From Clostridium gasigenes (GTDB lineage Bacteria > Bacillota > Clostridia > Clostridiales > Clostridiaceae): a stretch of DNA of 64,000 bases. The DNA lies in the NCBI RefSeq assembly GCF_900104115.1, contig NZ_FNJM01000005.1, positions 62,001 through 126,000 on the forward strand, read 5' to 3'. Positions 46,830 to 56,718 of this stretch are shown piece by piece. The translations under genes and the position numbers were made by a program. Position 1 is the first letter of the stretch. Each line of letters begins with the position of its first letter. Below the pieces are notes generated by a model. It searched no databases. It was not told where the DNA came from and worked only from the letters and a program-made list of their open reading frames with translations.

Positions 46830-48503
46830 GTGTTATTAACTGGGGCAGAAATACTAATAAAATCTTTGATAGATGAAGGTGTTAAAACTATATTTGGATA
46901 TCCAGGGGGATCTGTTTTAAATATTTATGATGAACTATATAAATATAGTAAGGAAATAAATCATATTTTAACAAGTCATGAGCAAGGGGCAGCTCATGCA
47001 GCAGATGGATATTCAAGAGCAACTGGCAGAGTAGGAGTTTGTCTTGCAACATCAGGGCCGGGAGCAACAAACTTAGTAACAGGAATTGCAACTGCTTATA
47101 TGGATTCAGTTCCTATGGTAGCTATAACTGGAAATGTACCAAAAGCACTACTTGGAAAAGATAGTTTTCAAGAAGTAGATATAACGGGTATTACAATACC
47201 AATAACTAAACACAATTATATAGTTAAAGATGTTAATGAATTACAAAATATAATAAGAGAAGCATTTTATATAGCACAAGAAGGAAGGCCAGGGCCAGTT
47301 CTTATAGATATTCCAAAGGATATTACAGCAAATAAAGCTATATATGAAAAGTTAATACCAAAGAATGTAGAAAAGAAAGAAAAACACATAACAGCAAAAT
47401 CCTTAGAAGAAGTAGCACTGCTTATAAATGAATGTAATAGACCTTTTATATATGCAGGTGGTGGGGTTAACATAGCAGGAGCTAGCGAGGAAGTAATTAG
47501 ATTTGCAGAAAAAATAAATGCGCCACTAGCAACTACATTAATGAGTACATCGGCTATTCCTTGCAATCATAGACTTTATACAGGAATGATAGGAATGCAT
47601 GGAACTAAAGCATCAAACGTTGCTGCAACGAAATGTGATTTATTAATAACACTTGGAGCTAGATTTAGCGATAGAGTAATTAGTAGCCCAGATCATATTA
47701 AAAATGCAAAGATTGTTCAACTTGAAGTTGATCCAGCTGAAGTAAATAAAAATGTAAAGGTTGATGCATTTATAATAGGTGATTTAAAAGTAAGTTTAGA
47801 GAGTCTAATGCCGTTAATTAACAATAAGAAAAATGAAGAATGGCTTAATAATATAAATAATCTTAAAACTATTAAAAAGTTAGAAATGCCAGAAGAAGGA
47901 CCTTTAACACCAAAGTTTTTATTTGAGAAATTAGATAAATTTGATAAAGGGGATTTTATAATTACAACAGAAGTTGGTCAACATCAAATGTGGGCTGCGC
48001 AATATTTTAATTATAAAACACCAAGAACATTTATATCATCTGGTGGGCTTGGAACTATGGGGTTTGGACTTGGAGCATCTATAGGTGCTCAAATGGCGAA
48101 AAAGGATAAGAGAGTCTTTAACATTGCTGGAGATGGTAGCTTTGGTATGAATTGTAATGAATTAGTTACAGCAGTTAAAAATAATCTACCAATTATAGTG
48201 ATAATTATGAACAATAATTCGTTAGGGATGGTAAGGCAATGGCAAAGCTTATTCTATGAAGAAAGATATTCAGAAACTACTCTTAATAGATCTACTGACT
48301 TTGTAAAATTAGCAGAGGCTTTTGGGGCGAAAGGGTTAAGAGTATCAATGAAAGAAAATTTAGAAGAAGTTTTAAAAGATGCTTTAAATACTAATGGACC
48401 AGTTGTTATTGATTATATAATACACAGTGACAAAAAAGTATTTCCAATGGTTGCACCAGGTGAACCGATCGATCAGATCATAATGGAAGAAGATTTAAAA
48501 TAA
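46830..48503 (+). CDS. ilvB: Acetolactate synthase catalytic subunit
   Basis: Thiamine-diphosphate enzyme that makes acetolactate (valine, leucine) or acetohydroxybutyrate (isoleucine). SHEQGAAHAADGYSRATG contains the catalytic Glu, and GDGSFGMNCNELVTA binds diphosphate/Mg. The length is 557 residues. GTG 46830 is used because the overlapping ATG at 46828 closes after three codons. AGGAGGGGG lies just upstream. Its regulatory subunit IlvH is the first gene of the operon. Confidence 0.95.
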   Translation: MLLTGAEILIKSLIDEGVKTIFGYPGGSVLNIYDELYKYSKEINHILTSHEQGAAHAADGYSRATGRVGVCLATSGPGATNLVTGIATAYMDSVPMVAITGNVPKALLGKDSFQEVDITGITIPITKHNYIVKDVNELQNIIREAFYIAQEGRPGPVLIDIPKDITANKAIYEKLIPKNVEKKEKHITAKSLEEVALLINECNRPFIYAGGGVNIAGASEEVIRFAEKINAPLATTLMSTSAIPCNHRLYTGMIGMHGTKASNVAATKCDLLITLGARFSDRVISSPDHIKNAKIVQLEVDPAEVNKNVKVDAFIIGDLKVSLESLMPLINNKKNEEWLNNINNLKTIKKLEMPEEGPLTPKFLFEKLDKFDKGDFIITTEVGQHQMWAAQYFNYKTPRTFISSGGLGTMGFGLGASIGAQMAKKDKRVFNIAGDGSFGMNCNELVTAVKNNLPIIVIIMNNNSLGMVRQWQSLFYEERYSETTLNRSTDFVKLAEAFGAKGLRVSMKENLEEVLKDALNTNGPVVIDYIIHSDKKVFPMVAPGEPIDQIIMEEDLK

Positions 48504-48507
48504 TTAG

Positions 48508-49521
<1,014 letters not shown>

Positions 49522-49524
<3 letters not shown>

Positions 49525-49556
49525 GCATTTAAAAAAACATAAGTTAATTATAAAAA
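49522..49556. repeat. Dispersed intergenic repeat, copy 14 (supplies ilvC stop)
   Basis: TAGGCATTTAAAAAAACATA begins with the ilvC stop codon TAG. The right half is not recognisable and the element runs into the ilvC terminator. Confidence 0.6.
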
Positions 49557-49557
49557 A

Positions 49558-49608
49558 AGGGGGTCATTCATAAATTATTATTAAAATAATTATGAATGAC
49601 CCTCTTTT
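49558..49608. terminator. Terminator at the end of the ilv operon
   Basis: Stem GGGTCATTCATAA (49561-49573) with TTATGAATGACCC (49590-49602), flanked by A and T runs so that it may work on both strands. Confidence 0.88.
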
Positions 49609-49713
49609 ATAAAATTTTATACTAAATTAGAACTCTCTTTTTTCTTTAAACATAAGATTAAACGTTCAAGATAGAATATTAGGTCTAGCATTTTTATTTT
49701 ACAATGTCTAATA

Positions 49714-50337
49714 TTATTTACCCTGGATAATATTAGACTCATCAATTATTGGAGAAATATCTGAAATAGGAAGACTTTCAGATATATTTATTGATAATAT
49801 AACCACATGTTGAATGCTATCTGCAGTGAAAAATAAGTTTGTATCATAATTCAATTTAACATTTTTTAGAGTTAAAGAATTATTATATATAGTATTTATA
49901 GCTGTTATTATTTCAGGTCTATCTCCAGTTATTTTAGAAGTGTCATAACCCTCTATATAGCTCCAAATAGCAATTTGGGTTGCAAAGTAAGCGTCCTCTT
50001 CAGAGGGCAAGTTTAAATCCTTGGGTGATCTATTTGGGTAACCACAAGCTAAAATATTTTCAATATCATAGTTCACAGTGCCTTGATTAGTAAAAATTTC
50101 ACTATGAGGATAATCTTTATTTATTTGCAAACAATAACCAATTCCGTTAGCAGAGGTTAATTTTTTAGCTACCATAGAAAAATTGTCATAATAGACTTTT
50201 CCTAAAATAATATTACTGGTATCAATAACTAATCCATTAGGACTAGCCTGTGAAGAAAAAGTTGCAAAGCTTGTAAATAAAAATAAACTTAATATTAAAG
50301 TTATAAGTAGAAATCTTGGTTTATTAGAAATTTTCAT
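49714..50337 (-). CDS. Secreted thioester-domain (TQXA) protein, no anchor
   Basis: A 207-residue secreted protein. Residues 1-31 form a signal peptide (FLLITLILSLFLFTSF). The rest resembles a Gram-positive thioester domain: Cys69 in GIGYCLQ and Gln121 in FATQIAIWSYIEG are placed to form an internal Cys-Gln thioester that can bind host amines covalently. Full-length surface adhesins add Cna-type stalks and LPXTG; neither is present here. The remnant of a C-terminal hydrophobic segment may exist in another frame downstream (IFYLERLILCLKKKES, about 49670-49625). AGGAGG precedes the ATG. Thioester formation is inferred. Confidence 0.6.
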   Translation of the reverse strand: MKISNKPRFLLITLILSLFLFTSFATFSSQASPNGLVIDTSNIILGKVYYDNFSMVAKKLTSANGIGYCLQINKDYPHSEIFTNQGTVNYDIENILACGYPNRSPKDLNLPSEEDAYFATQIAIWSYIEGYDTSKITGDRPEIITAINTIYNNSLTLKNVKLNYDTNLFFTADSIQHVVILSINISESLPISDISPIIDESNIIQGK

Positions 50338-50614
50338 ATAAATATTTCCTCCTAATTAATTTTGTTGGTAATAGTGTTAGTATTTATTAAAGAAAATATG
50401 TAAATATAAACAATTATTTTTTAAATTATATTAATATAATAATTAGATTTTCAAGTCGGAATATAACCTGTTTAATAAAATAGGTTATAGATAGTTTGAA
50501 AAATATCGAGATAATATATTGAACAAAAGGGGGAAATAGCTCAAATAAGAGGTATAGAATAGTGTATAATAAGAGCATGGAAAACAAGTGAAAGATATAT
50601 TATAGGAGATAAAA

Positions 50615-50908
50615 ATGAATTACATGTATATATTAAAATGTTCAGATAGTTCATTATATACAGGGTGGACTAATGATTTAGATAAGAGATTTAAAGTTCA
50701 TTCACAAGGAAAGGGAGCAAAATATACTAAAGGAAGATTACCTGTAGAGTTAGTTTATTTTGAAGAATTTGACAATAAAATTGAGGCTATGAAAAGAGAA
50801 TATGAAGTTAAACAACTAACCAGAAAAGAAAAACAAAAATTAATTATAGAGAATGGATATAAAAAAAAGATTGACAAAAAAAGTGAAAGCAATATAATAG
50901 AGTTATAA
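50615..50908 (+). CDS. GIY-YIG nuclease-domain protein (UPF0213 type)
   Basis: A 97-residue, single-domain member of the GIY-YIG family (YhbQ/YazA type). MYILKCSDSSLYTGWTNDLD gives the Tyr-x-x-x ... Tyr-Thr-Gly motif, followed by RFKVHSQGKGAKYTKGRLPV and the Glu in the final helix region AMKREYEVKQLTRKEK. Possible DNA repair role; small family members have been little studied. TATAGGAG precedes the ATG. The promoter of the downstream SAM riboswitch lies inside its last 40 bases. Confidence 0.88.
   Translation: MNYMYILKCSDSSLYTGWTNDLDKRFKVHSQGKGAKYTKGRLPVELVYFEEFDNKIEAMKREYEVKQLTRKEKQKLIIENGYKKKIDKKSESNIIEL
50871..50898 (+). promoter_or_regulatory. Promoter of the S-box metI-metC transcript
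   Basis: TTGACA (50871-50876) and TATAAT (50893-50898) with a 16-bp spacer, within the 3' end of the GIY-YIG gene. Confidence 0.85.
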
Positions 50909-50918
50909 ATTTAATATT

Positions 50919-51128
50919 AGATCTTATTAAGAGTGGTGGAGGGACTGGCCCTTTGAAACCCAGCAACCTATTTGATTAAATAACAATTTTAATTGATATT
51001 TAAATGAATGTGGTGCTAATTCCTGCAGGGTTATCCTGAAAAATAAGAAGAAAAGTAATATTCAGTATTACTATTAGACTAGATTATTCTAAGTCGCTTT
51101 TCATTTTATGAGAAGTGACTTTTTTTTA
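50919..51128 (+). promoter_or_regulatory. SAM-I (S-box) riboswitch with terminator
   Basis: Binds S-adenosylmethionine and stops transcription. Diagnostic blocks are ATCTTATTAAGAG (50921-50933), GGTGGAGGGACTGGCCC (50935-50951), GAAACCCAGCAACC (about 50955-50968), TGGTGCTAATTCCTGCAGG (51011-51029) and GAAAAATAAGAAG. The terminator stem pairs AAGTCGCTTTTC (51091-51102) with GAGAAGTGACTT (51110-51121) and ends in Ts. It controls the two sulfur genes that follow. Confidence 0.97.
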
Positions 51129-51153
51129 TCTAAAAATAAAAGGGGGCAATTTT

Positions 51154-52308
51154 ATGAGCAATTTTAATGCATGCCATTTTGAAACAAGTGCAGTTAGGGG
51201 TGCTAGTGGTGGAGATGAGAAAACTGGGGCAATAAGTTTTCCAATATACCAAGCAGCTACATTTAAGCATAATGGATTACATGAAAGCACCGGATATGAT
51301 TATTCAAGACTTCAAAATCCGACAAGAGAAGAACTAGAAAAAACTATAGCATTATTAGAATGTGGAAAAGAATCATTAGGGTTTTCAACAGGAGTAGCAG
51401 CTATAACAGCTTGTATAAATCTATTGGAATCTGGAGATCATGTGATTTTATCAGAGGATTTATATGGAGGAACATTTAGATTATTCAATGATATATACAG
51501 AATATATCATATTGAAGCAACATTTGTTGATACATCAAAAGAAGATGAAATTATAAAGGCTATAAAAAATAATACAAAAGTTATATTTGTAGAAACACCA
51601 TCAAATCCATTAATGAGGATAACAGATATAAATATGATAGTAGATATATGTAAGAAGTATAACTTTATATCTATAGTAGATAATACATTTTTGACACCAT
51701 ATTACCAAAAACCTTTAAATCTCGGAATTGATTTAGTAGTTCATAGTGGCACTAAATATTTAGGTGGACATAATGATGTGCTCGCAGGATTTATAGTAGC
51801 TAATAACGAGGAGTTAATTAGTAAGCTTAGAATAATTCAAAAATCCACGGGAGCTACTCTTTCACCTTTTGATTCTTGGCTAGTATTAAGAGGATTGAAA
51901 ACACTTCATATTAGAATGGATAGATGCCAAGAGAATGCTATTAAAATAGCTAACTGGTTAAAAGAAAATAAAAATATAGATAAGGTTTTTTATGTAGGGC
52001 TAAAAGAACATAAAGGATATGACGTAAATCAACTTCAAAGCAGGGGATTTGGAGCCATGATTTCATTTAGGGTAAAAGATAAAAATATAATTCCTAAAAT
52101 ATTATCAGGAGTAAGAGTTATTTCTTTTGCAGAAAGCTTAGGTGGAGTTGAGACATTAGTAACATATCCTTATACACAAACCCATGCAGAAATTCCGCTA
52201 GAAATTAAAGAAAAATTAGGGGTAGATGAATATCTATTAAGACTTTCTATTGGAATAGAGAAGATAGATGATTTAATAAAAGATTTAGAAAATGTATTGG
52301 AGGAATAA
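51154..52308 (+). CDS. metI: Cystathionine gamma-synthase / O-acetylhomoserine thiolyase
   Basis: PLP enzyme of the Cys/Met metabolism family, joining cysteine (or sulfide) to an acylhomoserine. PLP-binding Lys201 lies in HSGTKYLGGHND, and YDYSRLQNPTREELE and ETPSNPLMRITDI are family motifs. The product has 384 residues from ATG 51154, behind AGGGGGC; an in-frame upstream start at 51115 lies in the riboswitch terminator and is rejected. Identity as MetI rather than a lyase rests on pairing with a MetC-like gene two bases downstream and on the S-box. Confidence 0.85.
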   Translation: MSNFNACHFETSAVRGASGGDEKTGAISFPIYQAATFKHNGLHESTGYDYSRLQNPTREELEKTIALLECGKESLGFSTGVAAITACINLLESGDHVILSEDLYGGTFRLFNDIYRIYHIEATFVDTSKEDEIIKAIKNNTKVIFVETPSNPLMRITDINMIVDICKKYNFISIVDNTFLTPYYQKPLNLGIDLVVHSGTKYLGGHNDVLAGFIVANNEELISKLRIIQKSTGATLSPFDSWLVLRGLKTLHIRMDRCQENAIKIANWLKENKNIDKVFYVGLKEHKGYDVNQLQSRGFGAMISFRVKDKNIIPKILSGVRVISFAESLGGVETLVTYPYTQTHAEIPLEIKEKLGVDEYLLRLSIGIEKIDDLIKDLENVLEE

Positions 52309-52310
52309 TT

Positions 52311-53447
52311 ATGAAATTTGGAACAAAAATTTTACATGGAGAGGGAAGTATAGATAAAAATACAGGCGCATTAAGTACGCCTATATACCAAACATCAACA
52401 TATCATCAATTTGATATAGAAAATTTTGGGAAATATGACTATTCAAGATCTGCAAACCCAACTAGAGAGGTTTTAGAAAATTCTATAGCAGAATTAGAAG
52501 GTGGAAAATATGGATATGCATTTTCGTCTGGGATGGCTGCAATATCATCAGTTTTAAGTATTTTTTCAGCAGGAGATCACATTATAGTTTGTGGAGATGT
52601 CTATGGAGGAACTTATAGAGCTGTAACACAATTATTTTCAAGATTTAATATAGAATTTACTTTTGTAGATGCATCGGAGAATCTAAATATAAAAAATGCA
52701 ATAAAGGAAAATACAAAAGCGATATATTTAGAAACACCATCAAATCCATTGTTAAAAATTATAGATTTAAAAGCTTCAATTAAGTTAGCAAAAGAGTGTG
52801 GTGCAGTTGTTATTGTAGATAATACTTTTATGTCACCATATTTACAAAGGCCATTGGAATTAGGGGCGGATATAGTTGTGCATAGTGCAACAAAATTTAT
52901 TGGGGGGCATAGTGATGTAATTGCAGGGCTTGCAGTTACAAGGGATGAGGCTATTGGCAAAAGAATATATCAAATCCAAAATACATTTGGAGCAATACTT
53001 GGGCCACAAGATTGTTGGTTAATTCTAAGAGGGCTAAAGACATTAAAAGTGAGAATGAAAGAATCACAAAAAAATGCAGAAGAGTTAGCTTCCTGGTTAG
53101 AAGATAGAGAAGAAGTAGAAGCTGTATATTATCCTGGATTAGATTCACATAAGGGAAAGGATATTCACTTTAGTCAAGCATATGGTGGTGGTGCAGTATT
53201 ATCTTTCAAATTAAAGAATTTAGAAAAAACAACAGAATTTTTAAATAAAGTAACAAATGTTGCAGTGGCAGTAAGCCTAGGGGCAGTGGAAACAATAGTT
53301 TCTTATCCTGTAAAAATGAGTCATGCGTCAATACCAAAAGAAGAAAGAGAAAAATTAGGAGTAACAGACACTTTAATAAGAGTTTCGTTAGGGATTGAAG
53401 ATATTGAAGATATAATAAAATCTTTTGAAGATGCCTTAGTTAAATAA
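52311..53447 (+). CDS. metC: Cystathionine beta-lyase
   Basis: Paralogue of the preceding gene, 378 residues, also PLP-dependent (Lys195 in HSATKFIGGHSD). The pair corresponds to Bacillus MetI-MetC: gamma-synthase then beta-lyase, giving homocysteine for methionine. Motifs KYDYSRSANPTREVLE and VSLGAVETIVSYPVKMSHAS are typical. The two genes are separated by two bases, with TTGGAGGA at the end of metI as its binding site. Exact reaction (lyase versus gamma-lyase) cannot be told from sequence. Confidence 0.85.
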   Translation: MKFGTKILHGEGSIDKNTGALSTPIYQTSTYHQFDIENFGKYDYSRSANPTREVLENSIAELEGGKYGYAFSSGMAAISSVLSIFSAGDHIIVCGDVYGGTYRAVTQLFSRFNIEFTFVDASENLNIKNAIKENTKAIYLETPSNPLLKIIDLKASIKLAKECGAVVIVDNTFMSPYLQRPLELGADIVVHSATKFIGGHSDVIAGLAVTRDEAIGKRIYQIQNTFGAILGPQDCWLILRGLKTLKVRMKESQKNAEELASWLEDREEVEAVYYPGLDSHKGKDIHFSQAYGGGAVLSFKLKNLEKTTEFLNKVTNVAVAVSLGAVETIVSYPVKMSHASIPKEEREKLGVTDTLIRVSLGIEDIEDIIKSFEDALVK

Positions 53448-53545
53448 GAAAATATAAATAATTAATATTAGTAAAAGTGAGTTATAGATACATATAAAAT
53501 TACATTGTATAAAAACATTTATATTACACAAAATACTAAATGAAA

Positions 53546-53602
53546 TAAGAAAGTCTGAAAAACAACTATATAATTTATAGTTGTTTTTGAAGATATGTAA
53601 GT
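53546..53602. repeat. Dispersed intergenic repeat, copy 15
   Basis: TAAGAAAGTCTGAAAAACAA begins the element. The arms AAAAACAACTATA and TATAGTTGTTTTT are perfect complements, and the right end reads GAAGATATGTAA, like the right ends elsewhere. It also could act as a terminator for metC. Confidence 0.65.
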
Positions 53603-53619
53603 TTAAGGAGGATTTTAGT

Positions 53620-53931
53620 ATGGCTAAATTAAATTGTTCAGTTAAAAATTGTACTAATAATTATGATAGTTATTGTTGTATAAATGAAATAAAAGTAGTT
53701 GGAGCACAAGCAAGTGCTTCAGAAGCAACTTGTTGCGAAAATTTTCAAGAATCTGAGGACGCTTTTACTAATAATATTCAAACACCAAATATAAATTTAA
53801 GTATTAATTGTGAGGCAACAAATTGTAATCACAATTCTAATTGCACTTGTGAGGCTGATTATGTAGATATTAATGGCGCTTGGGCTTATGAATGTGGAGA
53901 AACAAAATGTTCAAGTTTCTCTTGCAAATAA
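53620..53931 (+). CDS. DUF1540 Cys-rich protein A
   Basis: A 103-residue Cys-rich protein made of two DUF1540 modules: LNCSVKNCTNNYDSYCCINE, then CENF, and CEATNCNHNSNCTCEADYVD, then CSSFSC. The modules probably bind a metal through four to six cysteines each. ATG 53620 has AAGGAGG at a good distance; in-frame codons further upstream have none. Function is unknown; such proteins occur in many clostridia and often in sporulating species. A second two-module gene lies five bases downstream. Confidence 0.8.
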   Translation: MAKLNCSVKNCTNNYDSYCCINEIKVVGAQASASEATCCENFQESEDAFTNNIQTPNINLSINCEATNCNHNSNCTCEADYVDINGAWAYECGETKCSSFSCK

Positions 53932-53935
53932 TAAT

Positions 53936-54253
53936 ATGACAGGATTAATGTGCAGTGTGACTAGCTGTGCTTTCAATAAAGAAAACAAATGTTGCAATAA
54001 TTCTATTTGTGTTGGTGGAAAATTAGCATCGCAATCTAGTAACACGTATTGCTCAAGCTTTCAAGAAGCAAAATTTTTAGTAAGTTTAAATGAAAATGGC
54101 AAAAATAGTGTATATATAGAATGTGAAGCTGAAAACTGTATTCATAATAAAGATGGAGAATGTAGTGCAGAAAATATTATTATAAGTAGTGAAAATATCA
54201 ATGAATACAATGATACAATGTGTGGAAGTTTTGAGGTATCAATTATTAAATAG
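53936..54253 (+). CDS. DUF1540 Cys-rich protein B
   Basis: A 105-residue protein with two more DUF1540 modules: LMCSVTSCAFNKENKCCNNS then CSSFQEA, and ECEAENCIHNKDGECSAENI then CGSFEVS. It is in a different frame from the preceding gene, begins five bases after its stop and has no clear Shine-Dalgarno sequence, so it is probably translated by reinitiation. Together the genes look like a four-module tandem array produced by duplication. A terminator follows. Confidence 0.78.
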   Translation: MTGLMCSVTSCAFNKENKCCNNSICVGGKLASQSSNTYCSSFQEAKFLVSLNENGKNSVYIECEAENCIHNKDGECSAENIIISSENINEYNDTMCGSFEVSIIK

Positions 54254-54260
54254 AAAATTT

Positions 54261-54294
54261 ATAGGTAGCTCAACTAAGCTACCTATTGTTATTT
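54261..54294 (+). terminator. Intrinsic terminator after DUF1540 genes
   Basis: A perfect 10-bp stem ATAGGTAGCT (54261-54270) / AGCTACCTAT (54277-54286), six-base loop, then TGTTATTT. Confidence 0.85.
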
Positions 54295-54465
54295 ATAAGT
54301 TTATTTTAGAACTCCTAAAGTCAAAGCAAATTAATAGTTAAGTTTTGTATAAAGGTCTAGACATCTATATGTATAGTTGTTAAGTTGAGTAAACAAGAGA
54401 AAGTAGGAGTAATATAAGAATAATTGCTATATATAATGGTAAATGAATAAATTTAATAAAAAACA
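54295..54465. other. Non-coding gap before the glmS promoter
   Basis: No gene. It contains only AT-rich sequence and a possible right end of the dispersed repeat at about 54300-54325. Confidence 0.5.
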
Positions 54466-54494
54466 GTTGATTTTAAGAAAAAAAGTGTTAAAAT
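54466..54494 (+). promoter_or_regulatory. Promoter of the glmS transcript
   Basis: TTGATT (54466-54471) and TAAAAT (54489-54494) with a 17-bp spacer; the ribozyme lies about 95 bases downstream. Confidence 0.6.
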
Positions 54495-54589
54495 TAGTAA
54501 GAGTTTAAAAAAGTTTTGCATAGAATAAACTATATAAAGAATAATGGAGGTGAAATTAAAGCTAAAAATTAATTATTAATTATTAAAAA

Positions 54590-54730
54590 TAAAAGCGCCA
54601 GAACTAATATGAATTTCAATTTAGTTGACGAGGATGGGGAGTATCGATTCTTCGGCGGGTGCCCCACGGTATGCACTACCGTAAAAGGTTAATAAAACTA
54701 CGAAGTAATTTGTAGCACAACATTAGCTAG
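54590..54730 (+). ncRNA. glmS ribozyme (glucosamine-6-phosphate responsive)
   Basis: Self-cleaving RNA that uses glucosamine-6-phosphate as cofactor; cleavage leads to mRNA decay. Conserved blocks are AAAAGCGCCAGAACT at the 5' end (cleavage expected between 54594 and 54595), GACGAGGATGGGGAGTATCG, TTCGGCGGGTGCCCCACGG and ACTACCGT. It stands in the leader of glmS, its invariable location. Confidence 0.97.
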
Positions 54731-54766
54731 GTGTTAAAAACTTACGAGAAGGAAGGAAGAAATAAT

Positions 54767-56593
54767 ATGTGCGGAATAGTTGGATATGTAGGAAATAGAG
54801 AGGCATCGCCTATTTTAGTTGAAGGATTATCAAAACTTGAATACAGAGGATATGATTCAGCAGGAGTTGCAATAATAGAAAATGGAGATCTTACAGTTAA
54901 AAGATGTAAAGGTCGTTTAAAGAATTTAGAGAACAACTTACAAAAGAAACCAGTAAAAGGGACTATAGGAATAGGACATACTAGATGGGCAACTCATGGA
55001 GAGCCTTCAGATAGTAATTCACATCCTCATAGTAATGCTGAAGGAACAATCAGTGTTGTTCATAATGGAATAATAGAGAATTATATAAAACTTAGAGAAT
55101 GGTTAGGTAGTAAAGGATATAAGTTTTATTCAGAAACAGATACAGAGGTAATTCCAAATCTAATAGATTATTATTATAAAGGTGACTTATTTGAAGCGTT
55201 AACAAAAGCTATAACTAAAATGGAAGGAAGCTATGCAATAGGTGTAATTTGCAAAAATGAACCAGATAAGCTTATAGCGGTTAGAAAAGACAGCCCATTA
55301 ATAGTTGGACTTGGAAAAGACGAATTCTTCATAGCGTCAGATATACCAGCAGTACTTGAATATACAAGAGAAGTTTATTTACTAGAAGATAAAGAATTTG
55401 TAATAATTACAAATGATGGAGTAACACTTAAAACAGAAGATGGAGAAGTAATAGATAAAGAAATTTTTCATGTTACTTGGGATATAGATGCAGCAGAAAA
55501 AGGTGGATTTGAAGATTTCATGCTTAAAGAAGTTTACGAACAACCTAAAGCTATAAGAGATACATTAACATCAAGAATAGCAGGTGATGCAAAAGTATCA
55601 TTAGAAAATATAAAGTTTACAAAAGAAGAATTAGATAAGTTTGATAGAGTGTTTATAGTAGCTTGTGGAACAGCGTATCATGCAGGATTAGTTGGGAAAA
55701 CAGTAATTGAAAATTTAGCTAAGATTCCTGTGGAAGTAGATATTGCATCAGAGTTTAGATATAGACAACCGTTAATTACTAAAAATTCACTATTAATAGT
55801 AATAAGTCAATCTGGAGAAACAGCAGATACATTAGCAGTTTTAAGAGATTCTAAAAAGCTAGGAGCAACAGTTTTAGCAGTAACAAATGTAGTTGGAAGT
55901 TCAGTTTCAAGAGAAGCTCACCATGTTTTATATACATGGGCAGGTCCAGAAATTGCAGTTGCATCAACAAAAGCTTATGAAACACAATTAATAGCAATGT
56001 ATATACTAGGATTATATTTAGGTGAGGTTAAAGAAACAATATCTAAAGAAGAATCTAGTATTATAAAAGAAGAAATAGCTAATTTACCAAGTAAGGTAGA
56101 AATGATATTAACTCAGAAAGAAGAGCTACAAAAATTTGCTGCCAAGAATTATATGGATAAGGATGTGTTTTTCTTAGGAAGAGGTCTTGATTATGCAATA
56201 GCATTAGAAGGATCATTAAAATTAAAGGAAATATCATATATTCATTCAGAAGCCTATGCAGGTGGAGAATTAAAGCATGGACCAATAGCTTTAATAGAAA
56301 AAGGAACAGTAGTTATTGCATTGTTAACTCAAGATAAACTTAAAGATAAGATGATAAGTAATATAAGAGAAGTTATAACAAGAGGAGCTAAGGTTTTAGC
56401 TATTGCAAATGAAGGCGATAAAGATATAGAAGGTGTAGTTGATGGAGTTATTTATATACCAAATACAAATCCAATATTAACACCAGTATTATCAGTAGTA
56501 CCACTTCAATTAATAGCTTATTATATGGCGAAAGAAAAGGGTTGTGACGTGGATAAACCACGTAACTTAGCAAAATCAGTTACTGTAGAATAG
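54767..56593 (+). CDS. glmS: Glutamine-fructose-6-phosphate aminotransferase
   Basis: Makes glucosamine-6-phosphate from fructose-6-phosphate and glutamine. The product starts MCGIVGYVG at ATG 54767, so Cys2 becomes the N-terminal nucleophile; GTG 54731 further upstream would bury it and is rejected. The N-terminal glutaminase (about 2-220) is followed by two SIS sugar-binding domains, with VACGTAYHAG and ISQSGETADTLAVL, and it ends DKPRNLAKSVTVE. The length is 608 residues. GAAGGAAGG precedes the ATG. Controlled by the ribozyme; product feeds GlmM. Confidence 0.97.
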   Translation: MCGIVGYVGNREASPILVEGLSKLEYRGYDSAGVAIIENGDLTVKRCKGRLKNLENNLQKKPVKGTIGIGHTRWATHGEPSDSNSHPHSNAEGTISVVHNGIIENYIKLREWLGSKGYKFYSETDTEVIPNLIDYYYKGDLFEALTKAITKMEGSYAIGVICKNEPDKLIAVRKDSPLIVGLGKDEFFIASDIPAVLEYTREVYLLEDKEFVIITNDGVTLKTEDGEVIDKEIFHVTWDIDAAEKGGFEDFMLKEVYEQPKAIRDTLTSRIAGDAKVSLENIKFTKEELDKFDRVFIVACGTAYHAGLVGKTVIENLAKIPVEVDIASEFRYRQPLITKNSLLIVISQSGETADTLAVLRDSKKLGATVLAVTNVVGSSVSREAHHVLYTWAGPEIAVASTKAYETQLIAMYILGLYLGEVKETISKEESSIIKEEIANLPSKVEMILTQKEELQKFAAKNYMDKDVFFLGRGLDYAIALEGSLKLKEISYIHSEAYAGGELKHGPIALIEKGTVVIALLTQDKLKDKMISNIREVITRGAKVLAIANEGDKDIEGVVDGVIYIPNTNPILTPVLSVVPLQLIAYYMAKEKGCDVDKPRNLAKSVTVE

Positions 56594-56718
56594 AGAATTT
56601 ATTTTAATAGGTAAGAGTATAGGTTTATAAAAAATGAATCTAAATGCATTATATGGTTATACTATAATTATAAGTATGTTGTGTAATCATAAATTTATAA
56701 TCTATGGGGTGAAATATT

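Noticed and set aside
53873..53935. Longer N terminus for the second DUF1540 gene
   Set aside because: It would overlap the Cys-rich end of the first gene in another frame, has no binding site and adds a non-homologous sequence.
54551..54580. Nine-codon frame just upstream of the glmS ribozyme (MKLKLKINY)
   Set aside because: It starts within its own GGAGG and is made of AT-rich sequence; most likely chance.
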